30,439 bases of DNA. Source: a bacterium. GTDB lineage: Bacteria; NPL-UPA2; JAGMAN01. The translations under genes were made by a program, and so were the position numbers. A model generated the notes under the pieces. It ran no database searches and had not been told where the DNA came from. It worked only from the letters and a program-made list of their open reading frames with translations. The stretch is taken from NCBI GenBank assembly GCA_023130215.1, contig JAGMAN010000068.1, positions 1 through 30,439 of the forward strand. Reading direction: 5' to 3'. This document shows positions 15,791 through 24,136 of this stretch, piece by piece; the first letter of the stretch is position 1; each line of letters opens with the position of its first letter.

Positions 15791-18259
15791 TTAAGTGACG
15801 ATATTTACCAGTTTTCCAGGCACGACGATGACCTTCTTCGCCTCCTTGCCCTCAATCCACTGTCTTATGCGATCATTGGCTAAAGCTTGTGTCTTCAAAT
15901 CCTCTTCGTTTATGTCGACAGGAACGGTTATATGGCTTCTCACTTTTCCGTTCACCTGAATCACAACCAGTATTTCCTCCTCCTTAATGGCGCCATCATC
16001 ATAGTCAGGCCAGGGTTGGTTAAAAATACTCGGCTCATTTTTCATTCTTTTCCACATTTCCTCTGCTAGATGTGGAATGAAAGGACAGAGAAGAATAACT
16101 ACTGTTTTTACTGTTTCCTGCAGAGGTCCAATGTTTCGTATTTTATCCGCTAAACGATAAAACTCGTTCACCAGTTCCATAATACTGGAAATGGCTGTAT
16201 TAAATTTGAAGGATTCAATATCTTCAGTTACCTTCTTTATGGTCTCATGGGTTTTGCGCTTTAAGAGCTCTCTGTTCTCCCTATCCCTATCCTTCTCCTT
16301 CGATACAGATTTGCATTCTACCCATTGATACAGCGCATCAAGCATTCGCCAAACTCGATTTAAAAAACGATGTGCCCCCACTGAGCCCTGCTCACTCCAT
16401 TCCATCTGGTCCTCGGGAGGGGCGGCAAAAAGCATATAAAGCCTTAAAGTATCTGCCCCGAATTCATTTATAATTCCATCGGGGTCAACAGTGTTCCCTT
16501 TTGACTTAGACATAACTTCACCGTCTTTTAAAACCATACCCTGAGTAAGAAGCCTCTGAAACGGTTCATCAAAACTTACCAGTCCAAGATCCTTTAAGAA
16601 TTTTGTAAAAAAACGAGAATATAAAAGATGCAAAACCGCATGTTCAATTCCACCGATATACTGATCAACCATCATCCAATAAGCTGACTCTTTTTTATTA
16701 AATGGACTGTCCTTGAAGTCCGGAGAACAATATCTTAAAAAATACCAGGAGGAATCAAAGAATGTGGTCATGGTATCAGTTTCCCGACGGGCTTGAGCCT
16801 GACAGCGTGGACAAGTGGTCTGAACAAAAGACTCAACCTTGCCCAAGGGACTACCTCCCTTTCCAGTAAAGGGCGCTTTCGCAGGCAACTCTACTGGTAA
16901 ATCATCCTCGGGTACAGGAACGATGCCACATCCATCACAATAAACAATTGGTATGGGAGTCCCCCAGAAACGCTGGCGAGAGATTAACCAATCACGCAGA
17001 CGCCAACAACACTGCCGCTTGCCAATATTTATCTTTTCCATCCACTGGGCAATCTTAATCTTTGCCTCCTGATTCGGCAATTTATCAAACCGAGCAGAAT
17101 TAACTTGGCGACCATCCCCTTCATAGGCCTCTGTTAAATCATCAGGCTGTAAACTAGAATTCAGTGGTTGAATCACTACTCTTATGGGTAGATTATTCTC
17201 TTTGGCAAACGAAAAGTCCCTTTGGTCATGAGCCGGAACGGCCATAATGGCGCCAGTCCCATATTCCATCAACACATAATCAGCAATCCAGATAGGAATC
17301 TCTTCATTGTTTACCGGATTAATGGCGAAACTACCGCTAAATATTCCTTCCTTCTTTACCTCAGCCGAATCGCGAATATTTCTTGCTTTCTCGCTAACCC
17401 TATCGATGAATTTGAGTACTTCCTTCTCCTGCGGTTTGTCCTGGATAATCTTTTTTGCCTGAGGATGCTCTGGAGCAAGCACAATATAAGTAGATCCAAA
17501 TATAGTATCTGCCCGGGTAGTAAATACAGTAATTATCTCCCGGCTATCCTTAAGTTTAAAATAAATCTCTACGCCCTCACTTCTACCGAGCCAGTTTTTC
17601 TGCATAGTAATTACCCGCTCCGGCCATTCTTCGAGTTGGGCCAAGTCTTCTAACAGCCTCTCCTTATAGTCGGTAATCTTGAGAAACCACTGCTCAAGAT
17701 TCTTCTGTACTACCTCATTTTTGCATCGCCAGCACTTACCATCTATAACTTCTTCATTTGCCAGCGTAGTTTGGCAATCCGGACACCAATTTACATTTGT
17801 CTTTTTTTTGTAGGCTAGACCCTTCTCAAACATCTTTAAGAATATCCATTGATTCCATTTGTAATAATCAGGAAGGCAGGTTGAAACCTCTCTTGACCAG
17901 TCATATGAAAAGCCCATTCTCTTTAATTCCTGACGCATATCGTCAATGCACTTTATTGTCCAGGTTCTTGGATCCGTATTATTTTTTATGGCGGCATTTT
18001 CTGCCGGTTGGCCAAAGGCATCAAAGCCCATCGGATGTAGGACATTAAATTTTTTCATAACCTTGTAGCGCGCCAGCACATCACCAATTGTATAATTGCG
18101 CACATGTCCCATGTGAATCTTACCTGAGGGATAGGGGAACATCTCCAGAAGATAAAATTTCGGTTTGGGAGAATGAGGCTGAACCTTAAAAAATTCCTTT
18201 TCAGCCCAGAACCTCTGCCACTTCTTTTCAATATCCGAAAAAGGATAACCTTCTCTCAA
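15791..18259 (-). CDS. leuS: Leucyl-tRNA synthetase
   Basis: Class I synthetase of bacterial LeuRS length (822 aa). It contains [15 protein letters not shown] (HIGH-type at about 49-52), a zinc-ribbon-like [23 protein letters not shown], the CP1 editing domain with [12 protein letters not shown] and [23 protein letters not shown], and VMSKSKGN near residue 580 (Val for the first Lys of KMSKS). The C-terminal domain ends [13 protein letters not shown]...GKLVNIV. The start codon is TTG with AAGGAGG 7 bp upstream. It is downstream of the rmuC-like gene with about 55 bp between. Confidence 0.96.
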   Translation of the reverse strand: MREGYPFSDIEKKWQRFWAEKEFFKVQPHSPKPKFYLLEMFPYPSGKIHMGHVRNYTIGDVLARYKVMKKFNVLHPMGFDAFGQPAENAAIKNNTDPRTWTIKCIDDMRQELKRMGFSYDWSREVSTCLPDYYKWNQWIFLKMFEKGLAYKKKTNVNWCPDCQTTLANEEVIDGKCWRCKNEVVQKNLEQWFLKITDYKERLLEDLAQLEEWPERVITMQKNWLGRSEGVEIYFKLKDSREIITVFTTRADTIFGSTYIVLAPEHPQAKKIIQDKPQEKEVLKFIDRVSEKARNIRDSAEVKKEGIFSGSFAINPVNNEEIPIWIADYVLMEYGTGAIMAVPAHDQRDFSFAKENNLPIRVVIQPLNSSLQPDDLTEAYEGDGRQVNSARFDKLPNQEAKIKIAQWMEKINIGKRQCCWRLRDWLISRQRFWGTPIPIVYCDGCGIVPVPEDDLPVELPAKAPFTGKGGSPLGKVESFVQTTCPRCQAQARRETDTMTTFFDSSWYFLRYCSPDFKDSPFNKKESAYWMMVDQYIGGIEHAVLHLLYSRFFTKFLKDLGLVSFDEPFQRLLTQGMVLKDGEVMSKSKGNTVDPDGIINEFGADTLRLYMLFAAPPEDQMEWSEQGSVGAHRFLNRVWRMLDALYQWVECKSVSKEKDRDRENRELLKRKTHETIKKVTEDIESFKFNTAISSIMELVNEFYRLADKIRNIGPLQETVKTVVILLCPFIPHLAEEMWKRMKNEPSIFNQPWPDYDDGAIKEEEILVVIQVNGKVRSHITVPVDINEEDLKTQALANDRIRQWIEGKEAKKVIVVPGKLVNIVT

Positions 18260-18314
18260 CTGCCAACCTCCTTCTCGCCATCATTTTTTTCTATTGCCTT
18301 AGACACCAGATTTG

Positions 18315-19199
18315 CTATTCCTCAGGGATTTTTGAGATTCTATCAAACTCTTCTCTTAGCTTTTTATAGGCTTCATCTAACTCTTCGGCTTTACCTTCCA
18401 AATTTTTGAAATGACTGTTATAAAATACTCGCCATATTTCATCAATCCGGTCGAACCGTTGTGAAAGCCTAAGGAGATTCTTCCTTACTTTTTCTGCATC
18501 TTGGGAAAGTTTCTTTGCGTGAACACCTGCTTTTATAAGTTCGATTTTATGTGAAAGAGTCAGTGGAGATACTACCTGTACTCCTTTTCTGGTATAATCT
18601 CGCAGCATCTGGTAGGCTTCATTGACTAAGAAATAGTAAACCCCTTCTGAAGGGATGTAAGCGAAAGCAAACTCAGCAGAGCCTTTTTCCGGGCATACAT
18701 AATCAGCGGATATTTTATCGAGATGACCCTGGACATCTCTGATAAATTGCTTTTTGGAGTTTTCTTTTTCTTTGGATTCCTCTGTTTCTATCATTTTTCT
18801 GTAATTGTCAAGTGGGAACTTAGAATCTATGCAAATTAGCCCCACAGTTGATTTGATAGAGGCATCCGGGGTTTTTCCGTCAAGAATTCTCTCCCTAATG
18901 CCAAACATATCCGGGGGAAGTTGGTCTGATAGAATTGTTTCTAAGCTTAGCTCGCCAAGAGAAGCTCTCTCTTTAGGCACTCGAAGCATCTGTTCGATTG
19001 ATCTATGACTTTCCCGGATGTCCCTGGCCTGGGTGGTCAGCTCCCCTACCTTTTCATCTAAGCCGGATTCCCTCCAGGCCTTTGATATGGCAGATTCGAT
19101 ATCTCTTGTTTCGATCCTTCCATGTCTGCCTCTATGAATTAAGAAAATCAAGAGAAGTAGGAGTAGTACAATAACTATGAGCAAAATTTCTGCTATCAT
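18315..19199 (-). CDS. rmuC: RmuC-family protein, membrane-anchored
   Basis: 294 aa with a very hydrophobic N-terminal helix (residues 4-22) followed by a helical stalk and the RmuC core: LGELSLETILSDQLPPDMFGIRERIL, PDASIKS..GLICIDSKFPLDNY, FAFAYIPSEGVYYFL and VVSPLTL. RmuC limits recombination between inverted repeats in E. coli; the fold is nuclease-like and its mechanism is unclear. The protein is shorter than E. coli RmuC (about 475 aa), mostly through a short coiled-coil stalk. SD GAAGGAT precedes the ATG. The role may be relevant in a genome with many palindromic repeats, but that is inference. Confidence 0.82.
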   Translation of the reverse strand: MIAEILLIVIVLLLLLLIFLIHRGRHGRIETRDIESAISKAWRESGLDEKVGELTTQARDIRESHRSIEQMLRVPKERASLGELSLETILSDQLPPDMFGIRERILDGKTPDASIKSTVGLICIDSKFPLDNYRKMIETEESKEKENSKKQFIRDVQGHLDKISADYVCPEKGSAEFAFAYIPSEGVYYFLVNEAYQMLRDYTRKGVQVVSPLTLSHKIELIKAGVHAKKLSQDAEKVRKNLLRLSQRFDRIDEIWRVFYNSHFKNLEGKAEELDEAYKKLREEFDRISKIPEE

Positions 19200-19296
19200 T
19201 CTGTTATCCTTCTCAAGCTACCCCTCTTAGAGTAGTGCAGTTGATAGCCAGTCCGACAACACCCGCTCCTACAATAACTGTATCTACCTTCTCCAA

Positions 19297-20571
19297 CTAA
19301 ACCCAACCACGAAGTTTCATCGCTTCAACAACACGTCCAACAGCAACAACATAAGCAGCCTGCCGCATGTTTATGCCGGACTTTTTAGAAGCATCCAATA
19401 CAGAATAGTATGCAGTAGTCATTTTCTTATCTAAACGTTGGTAAACTTCTTTTTCATCCCAGTAGTACATATAGAAGTTTTGAACCATCTCAAAATATGA
19501 GACTGTTACTCCGCCAGCATTGCATAAGAAATCGGGTATCACATGGACACCTTTTTTATACAGAATATCATCCGCTTCCGGTGTAGTTGGGCCATTGGCT
19601 AATTCAGCAATAATCTTAGCTTTAATGTTTGTAGCATTCTTTTCTGTGATGACATTTTCCAGAGCTGAGGGAATAAGTATATCCACATCAAGTTCCAGGA
19701 GTTCTCCATTGGAAATAGCTCTGGTATTTGGGAAATTGATCACCGAACCTGTCTTAGCTTTGTGTTCACGAACTGCTTCCGGGTCAATGCCCTCCTTGCT
19801 GAATATTCCTCCTTTAGTGTCACTGACAGCTACTATCTTAGAGTCAAAGAGAGTTTTACCGCGGTATCCTGCATAATATCCAGCATTCCCATAGCCCTGG
19901 ACGGCAACGGTAGCTTTTTTAAGGTCTATGCCACATTCTTTTGCGGCTTCACCAATGGTATACCACCCACCTTGAGCCGTTCCGTCATCGCGTCCAGCAG
20001 AGCCACCAAGGCAAAGCGGTTTACCGGTAATGATACCAAATTGATTCTTCCCGGCAATCTTTGAGTACTCGTCCATCATCCAGGCCATTATTTGAGGATT
20101 TGTGTAAACATCAGGTGCTGGAATGTCTTTGTCTGGTCCAATGAACTGCCACATAGCTTGTATATATGCCCGGCTTAAGCGTTCCAACTCACCCTGTGAC
20201 ATCTCCTTAGGATTGCAGATTATCCCACCTTTAGCTCCTCCAAGAGGCAGGTCCAAAAGAGCACATTTCCAGGTCATCCAGGCCGCAAGCGCCCGCACTG
20301 TATCTATTGTTTCATCAGGATGAAATCTTATGCCTCCCTTTGTTGGACCTCTGGCATCGTTGTATTGCACACGAAACCCCTTAAAAACCTTAATCTTGCC
20401 ATCATCCATCTTTACTGGAATAGAAACATGCAGTTCCCTCACCGGCTCTCTTAAAATAGCGTGAATCTCAGGCTCCAATTTCAACATCTTCGCTGCCCCA
20501 CCTAACTGTGCCTGGGCAATGCGAAATGGATTTGTCTCTAAAATCTCTTTAGATTCAGTTATTCTTACCAT
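19297..20571 (-). CDS. gdhA: Glutamate dehydrogenase
   Basis: Interconverts glutamate and 2-oxoglutarate plus ammonia, so it sits at the nitrogen-carbon junction. Residues: [11 protein letters not shown] (Lys79), [10 protein letters not shown] (catalytic Lys114), [19 protein letters not shown], the NAD(P) loop [19 protein letters not shown] and [17 protein letters not shown]. Length (424 aa) is typical of the short hexameric type. GlxxxG is replaced by GYGNAG, normal for this class. AAGGAGG stands 6-7 bp before the ATG. A 190-nt leader carries a promoter, two six-base-loop hairpins and a terminator (20682-20796), so expression is probably controlled by transcription antitermination. Confidence 0.95.
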   Translation of the reverse strand: MVRITESKEILETNPFRIAQAQLGGAAKMLKLEPEIHAILREPVRELHVSIPVKMDDGKIKVFKGFRVQYNDARGPTKGGIRFHPDETIDTVRALAAWMTWKCALLDLPLGGAKGGIICNPKEMSQGELERLSRAYIQAMWQFIGPDKDIPAPDVYTNPQIMAWMMDEYSKIAGKNQFGIITGKPLCLGGSAGRDDGTAQGGWYTIGEAAKECGIDLKKATVAVQGYGNAGYYAGYRGKTLFDSKIVAVSDTKGGIFSKEGIDPEAVREHKAKTGSVINFPNTRAISNGELLELDVDILIPSALENVITEKNATNIKAKIIAELANGPTTPEADDILYKKGVHVIPDFLCNAGGVTVSYFEMVQNFYMYYWDEKEVYQRLDKKMTTAYYSVLDASKKSGINMRQAAYVVAVGRVVEAMKLRGWV

Positions 20572-20603
20572 GGTTTCCTCCTTGACGAGTATTTGTTTTC
20601 TAC

Positions 20604-20633
20604 CGTATGGGAAATTATATAATTTCCCATACG
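20604..20633. promoter_or_regulatory. 30-bp perfect palindrome in the gdhA leader
   Basis: The 15-base arm CGTATGGGAAATTAT is followed directly by its exact reverse complement, with no loop. It lies between the terminator and the gdhA SD. It may be an operator, a hairpin that stabilises the mRNA end, or a repeat remnant. Confidence 0.6.
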
Positions 20634-20681
20634 ATAGTAAGAAATTGCGAGGCGATAGCCGAGCTTTCTTGTTCCTCCAAC

Positions 20682-20725
20682 AAAAAACGCCCTTGCCGCC
20701 TAAAATGGGCGGAACTTCAAGGACG
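20682..20725 (-). terminator. Intrinsic terminator in the gdhA leader
   Basis: Transcribed on the minus strand. CGTCCTTG (20725-20718) pairs with CAAGGGCG (20695-20688) with one G-U pair. An inner stem CCGCC/GGCGG has a seven-base loop, and TTTTTT follows at 20687-20682. It lies downstream of the gdhA promoter, so it terminates the leader itself as well as any read-through from guaA. Confidence 0.75.
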
Positions 20726-20761
20726 TCTTTGTCCGCTTTACCGTCAACACAACTCCGTGTC
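20721..20761 (-). promoter_or_regulatory. Tandem six-base-loop hairpins (candidate ANTAR recognition element)
   Basis: Hairpin 1 is GACAC-GGAGUU-GUGUU (20761-20746), with G at loop position 4 but G instead of A at position 1. Hairpin 2 is GGAC-AAAGAC-GUCC (20734-20721), with A at position 1 and G at position 4, as required in known ANTAR targets. A 12-nt linker separates the cores. The 3' arm of hairpin 2 is also part of the terminator stem, so hairpin 2 and the terminator exclude each other. Confidence 0.6.
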
Positions 20762-20767
20762 TTTTAA

Positions 20768-20796
20768 ATTATGACACATTCCTCCCGCTTTGTCAA
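20768..20796 (-). promoter_or_regulatory. Near-consensus sigma70 promoter of gdhA
   Basis: On the minus strand TTGACA (20796-20791), exactly 17 bp, CATAAT (20773-20768). The predicted start near 20761 is at the base of hairpin 1. The -35 lies 10 bp downstream of the guaA-like stop. Confidence 0.75.
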
Positions 20797-20806
20797 ATTT
20801 TAAATT

Positions 20807-21745
20807 TTATATATATTCAATTGTGCTTGGTGGCTTTGGGGTTATATCAAAGAGAACCTTTACCACCTGGGGGATCTCCTTTATAATCCTATCCCTGATC
20901 CTTTCCAGGATCCTCCACGGAACCCTGGTAACGGATGCCGTCATTGCATCCTTACTCTCTACCGACCTGACTGCTATAATGTTGCCAAAAGACCTTTTTC
21001 CTTTTCTTATGCCTGTAGCCTTATCGTTCAATAAAACAGCCAACGCCTGAAATGGTCGCAGTTCCTTAATTTCCTCTTCCACTATCTCCGTAGCCCGTCT
21101 TAAAATCTTGACTTTCCGAGGTGTCACCTCTCCTATTATTCTGGTTGCCAACCCGGGCCCGGGGAAAGGCATCTGTTTATAAACCCGAGGGGAGAATCCC
21201 AATTCCTTGGCCACTTGCCTCACCTGGTACTTAAAAATTTCCCGCAGAGGCTCCACTACCTTAAAGCCAAAGCGTTTTTCGGGGTCAATGCCTATCTGCT
21301 TTAAGATATTATGCTGAGTCTTGATCTTTCCTTTGGTTTCAATAATATCAGCAGCGATGGTGCCCTGAATTAATGATTTCACTTTATTTTGCTTAACTGC
21401 CTTACCCAGCGTCTTATAAAAGAGATGCCGGAAGACCTTTCGTTTCTCTTCAGGATCTTCTTTTCCTTTTAAAGCCTTGAAGAAATCTTTCTGTACATTT
21501 AAAACTTTTACATTTATGCCAAATGGCTTGAGCTCCTCTCTCACCCTCTTTTTATCACTATCTCTCATCAGACCATCGTCTACAAAAAGTATAACCGCTC
21601 TTTTGCCCAATGCCTTGTGTGCTAACAGGGCACAAGCCATACTATCAACTCCACCAGATGTAGCTACCAATGCCCCTCTATCTCCTACTTCTTGTTTTAT
21701 CTCTTCTAACTTTTCACTGATGAATCGCTTTGCCTGGATTTTCAT
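20807..21745 (-). CDS. Stand-alone GMP-synthase-type ATP pyrophosphatase (GuaA C-terminal part)
   Basis: 312 aa, resembling the PP-loop plus dimerisation part of GMP synthase without the glutaminase domain, as in the two-subunit archaeal enzyme. Seen: PP-loop TSGGVDSM (about 29-36), FVDDGLMR, QGTIAADIIET, QMPFPGPGLATRIIGEVT and a C-terminal KPPSTIEYI. In classical GuaA these read SGGVDSS, GTLYPDVIES and KPPGTIEWE, so the substrate-binding places are divergent. It may be the B subunit of a split GMP synthase, or a paralog aminating another nucleotide with ammonia. Its ATG overlaps the hisF TGA (ATGA), a tight coupling. No glutaminase subunit gene is in the window. Confidence 0.78.
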   Translation of the reverse strand: MKIQAKRFISEKLEEIKQEVGDRGALVATSGGVDSMACALLAHKALGKRAVILFVDDGLMRDSDKKRVREELKPFGINVKVLNVQKDFFKALKGKEDPEEKRKVFRHLFYKTLGKAVKQNKVKSLIQGTIAADIIETKGKIKTQHNILKQIGIDPEKRFGFKVVEPLREIFKYQVRQVAKELGFSPRVYKQMPFPGPGLATRIIGEVTPRKVKILRRATEIVEEEIKELRPFQALAVLLNDKATGIRKGKRSFGNIIAVRSVESKDAMTASVTRVPWRILERIRDRIIKEIPQVVKVLFDITPKPPSTIEYI

Positions 21746-22518
21746 TTGACCGGTACCCCCTTACTTTTCAAGTATTCTTTTACCTCCTTGATAGAAATCT
21801 CACCGAAGTGAAATATTGAAGCGCATAAAACTGCAGATGCACCTGCCTCAGCAACAGCCTCATAGAGATGCTCAAGTTTTCCTGCTCCTCCGGAAGCAAT
21901 TACAGGGATGGAAACTGCTTCTGCCACTGCCTTAGTCATCTCCAGGTCGTAGCCATCTTTAGTCCCATCAGCATCCTTGCTGGTCAGCAAAATTTCACCC
22001 GCTCCCAGAGCTTCCACCTTCTTTGCCCATTCAACAACATCCAGGCCGGTTGGCTCAGCCCCTCCCTTAACTAAGACTTCCAATCGAGACAGTCCTTTTC
22101 CTTCAGGGTTTTTCCTTCCATCTATCGCCACTAAAATCCTTTGTTTGCCAAATTTCTCTGATGCTTCCTTTATCAAGTCCGGATTTTTGACAGCGGCAGT
22201 ATTTATGGAAACTTTGCTTACTCCCAAGTTGAACAAAGCCTCCATATCTTCTAAATTTCTAATTCCACCGCCTACAGTAAAGGGAATCCGCCGCAGGCGG
22301 ACGACTTCTGCAACTTTCTTTACCCACTCCAATCTCGTTGACCTTCCCTCAACCGAGGCGGCGATATCTAAAAAGGCCAGCTCATCTGCCCCTTCTCTAC
22401 AGTAAGAAGCCGCTGCCTCAACCGGGTCTCGGGCATCTCTTAGATTAACGAATCTTATCCCTTTAACCACCCGACCATCCTTCACATCCAGACAAGGAAT
22501 AATCTTAATAGGTTTCAT
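21742..22518 (-). CDS. hisF: Imidazole glycerol phosphate synthase cyclase subunit HisF
   Basis: TIM-barrel cyclase that uses ammonia, normally delivered by HisH, to convert PRFAR to imidazole glycerol phosphate and AICAR in histidine synthesis. Catalytic Asp11 (IIPCLDV) and Asp133 (VAIDGR) are present, with TVGGGIRN, SINTAA, LLTSKDADGTKDGYD and PVIASGGAG. The second Asp is three positions later than the well-known D130. This agrees with a three-residue insertion (VVRLRRIP) made by a palindromic repeat at 22287-22301. hisH and other his genes are not here. It is coupled to the guaA-like gene downstream. SD is GAGGAAGG. Confidence 0.94.
   Translation of the reverse strand: MKPIKIIPCLDVKDGRVVKGIRFVNLRDARDPVEAAASYCREGADELAFLDIAASVEGRSTRLEWVKKVAEVVRLRRIPFTVGGGIRNLEDMEALFNLGVSKVSINTAAVKNPDLIKEASEKFGKQRILVAIDGRKNPEGKGLSRLEVLVKGGAEPTGLDVVEWAKKVEALGAGEILLTSKDADGTKDGYDLEMTKAVAEAVSIPVIASGGAGKLEHLYEAVAEAGASAVLCASIFHFGEISIKEVKEYLKSKGVPVK
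22287..22301. repeat. Short palindrome inserted in hisF
   Basis: TCCGCC-GCA-GGCGGA, a perfect dyad. Its core is identical to 5934-5946 in the apbE start. It encodes Arg-Leu-Arg-Arg in hisF at the beginning of beta strand 3, where relatives have fewer residues. Confidence 0.55.
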
Positions 22519-22598
22519 TGGCCTTCCTCTTAATATGTTGTTTTTTTACGAATAGGAACTGAGGCATTCTTTTCTATTGCTCTCCTCAATCAAAACAC

Positions 22599-23078
22599 CT
22601 AACCAAATGTTGACGATATCCAATCACCAACATAATGAGTTACAACTATAACTACCAATGCAATAATTAGGTGCTCTACAACGACCTTCCATGGCTTTGC
22701 TTTCTGTGCCTTAGCAATGCTGAAACTAAGAATACCTAACACGGATAACCCCCAAATGACGCTTACCACAATTGCCGTTGAAAGTTCAAACAATAAGATT
22801 GGAATGATAAATGTCAATGCAAAAACAAACTTAGAGACAAAAGCGGAGATTGTTGATTGCCATATCTCTTTTGTAACATGTTTATTCTCTGCCTCTTCAG
22901 AAATATGAATGCCTAATGCATCTGAAAATGCATCCGCTATTGCTATTATGAATATGCCGCCAATAACCGCAAGTTTTGAATGAGTGCCAGAATGCAGGCC
23001 AACCATTAATCCAAGCGTTGTGATTATTCCAGAGGTTAAACCAAAACTAAATCCTGTTTTTACTGAATGTTTCATCAT
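22599..23078 (-). CDS. VIT1/CCC1-type small membrane protein
   Basis: 159 aa, nearly all membrane helices: GFSFGLTSGIITTLGLMVGL, then IGGIFIIAIADAFSDALGIHISEEAE, two helices around FALTFIIPILLF and STAIVVSVIWGLSVLGI, and a last one, HLIIALVVIVVTHYVGDWI. The helix 1-2 pattern with ADAFSDALGIHISEEAE resembles the metal-binding region of VIT/CCC1 iron or manganese transporters, in a short variant. Transport of Fe or Mn is inferred from the family. There is no SD, and it starts 11 bp after the nifU-like stop, so it is probably translated by coupling. Its proximity to an Fe-S carrier fits an iron theme. Confidence 0.65.
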   Translation of the reverse strand: MMKHSVKTGFSFGLTSGIITTLGLMVGLHSGTHSKLAVIGGIFIIAIADAFSDALGIHISEEAENKHVTKEIWQSTISAFVSKFVFALTFIIPILLFELSTAIVVSVIWGLSVLGILSFSIAKAQKAKPWKVVVEHLIIALVVIVVTHYVGDWISSTFG

Positions 23079-23089
23079 AATGAATTTTT

Positions 23090-23314
23090 CTACACCGCTT
23101 CAACCTTCTTGACTTGAGGAACCTTGGATTTAATAGCACTCTCAACCACACCTGCCAAGGTCATCTGAGCTGCAGGGCAGCCAGAGCAGCCTCCGGTTAA
23201 TTTCACTTTGACTAGACCGTTATCAGCCACCTCAACCAACTCTACATCTCCACCATGCGTTGCTAACATCGGCCTTACCTGCTCACTAAGCACCTTTTCA
23301 ATCTCCTCTTGCAT
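23090..23314 (-). CDS. NifU C-terminal domain (NFU-type) Fe-S carrier
   Basis: 74 aa. A short NFU protein that carries or transfers an [4Fe-4S] cluster bound between two subunits through the CxxC motif, here GGCSGCPAAQMTL (Cys43, Cys46). The N-terminal VRPMLATHGGDVELVEV is typical. It has no N-terminal scaffold domain, so it is a carrier rather than a primary scaffold. SD GAGGGGGT about 9 bp before the ATG. It sits between the GAF-ANTAR and VIT-like genes in one direction. Confidence 0.93.
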   Translation of the reverse strand: MQEEIEKVLSEQVRPMLATHGGDVELVEVADNGLVKVKLTGGCSGCPAAQMTLAGVVESAIKSKVPQVKKVEAV

Positions 23315-23397
23315 TTTTTCTTACCCCCTCTATTTTTATCCTATACCATTCGTTTCCATTTAGCCGATTGTCCCTTGCCCGGGCATTTAATCTTTTT

Positions 23398-24093
23398 CTA
23401 CTTCCGTAATTCAAAAGATAAAATAATGGCCTCGGCAACCTCGCGCATGGACTTTCGGCTGTCCATGCTCTTTTTCTGTATCCGACGATAGGCTTCTTCT
23501 TCAGTCAAACCACTTTCTTTCATCAGTATACCCTTGGCTTTCTCTGCAACCTTGCGCGTCTCCAGCTCTTCTTGAATAACCTTACTCTTTACCATCAACT
23601 GGGTATTCTCAATAACAATGGCTGCTTGATTGGCTACCGCAGTAAGGGTTTCAATTTCGGCTTTAGTAAATCGGTGGGGCGTGGAAGTGTAACTATTTAT
23701 TACTCCCACAACCTTACCTTTCACCTTCATGGGAACACTCAACATGGAACAAAGTCCAAGTTTCTTAGCTAACCTTTTCTCCTTGTATTTTGGCTCTTTT
23801 GAGACATCCGAGATTTTCATGGGTTTCTTCTGCTGAGCCACAATGCCGACAATTCCTTCTCCTAATTTTAAGGTCCTTTCCCTGATATATTCCTCATCTA
23901 TAGCCTGAGTAGCTCGCAACCTCAACTCCTTTTCCTCTAAAAACCAGAGGGAGCAAATCTTTGAGCCCATCACCTCTGCAGTTACCGTAACTATTAGACG
24001 CAGTATATCGTCAAGATAAAGGTCAGAGACGATGGTCTTGCTTATCTCCTGCAAGGCCTTCAGCCGCTTAGCGTATGTTGTTTGGGGAGACAA
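23398..24093 (-). CDS. GAF-ANTAR RNA-binding antitermination regulator
   Basis: 231 aa. The GAF sensor (about residues 15-160) shows LDDILRLIVTVTAEVMGSKICSLWFL, LGEGIVGIVAQQKKPMKISDV, MLSVPMKVKGKVVGVINSYTS and the closing LTAVANQAAIVIENTQL. The ANTAR domain follows (about 170-228: RKVAEKAKGILMKESGLTEEEAYRRIQKKSM...MREVAEAII). ANTAR proteins such as NasR, AmiR and EutV bind paired six-base-loop hairpins in leader RNAs and prevent termination, often in nitrogen metabolism. The start is TTG, chosen because GGAGGAGG precedes it and the coding sequence begins SPQTTYAKRLKALQEI. The likely target is the gdhA leader 2.7 kb downstream. The GAF ligand is unknown; no partner kinase is in the window. Confidence 0.9.
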   Translation of the reverse strand: MSPQTTYAKRLKALQEISKTIVSDLYLDDILRLIVTVTAEVMGSKICSLWFLEEKELRLRATQAIDEEYIRERTLKLGEGIVGIVAQQKKPMKISDVSKEPKYKEKRLAKKLGLCSMLSVPMKVKGKVVGVINSYTSTPHRFTKAEIETLTAVANQAAIVIENTQLMVKSKVIQEELETRKVAEKAKGILMKESGLTEEEAYRRIQKKSMDSRKSMREVAEAIILSFELRK

Positions 24094-24136
24094 ATTCCTC
24101 CTCCATCCTTGTTATGATTCTCTTTGTAAAGTCTCA

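Noticed and set aside
20571-20796. A metabolite riboswitch (for example a glutamine type) in the gdhA leader
   Set aside because: I could not find a conserved aptamer core; the two six-base-loop hairpins and the exclusive terminator fit an ANTAR element better.
20807-22518. hisF plus PP-loop gene as an LPS amidino-sugar cluster (WbpG-like)
   Set aside because: The PP-loop protein has GuaA-type motifs (FPGPGLATRIIGEV, KPPSTIE) and no sugar or LPS genes are nearby.
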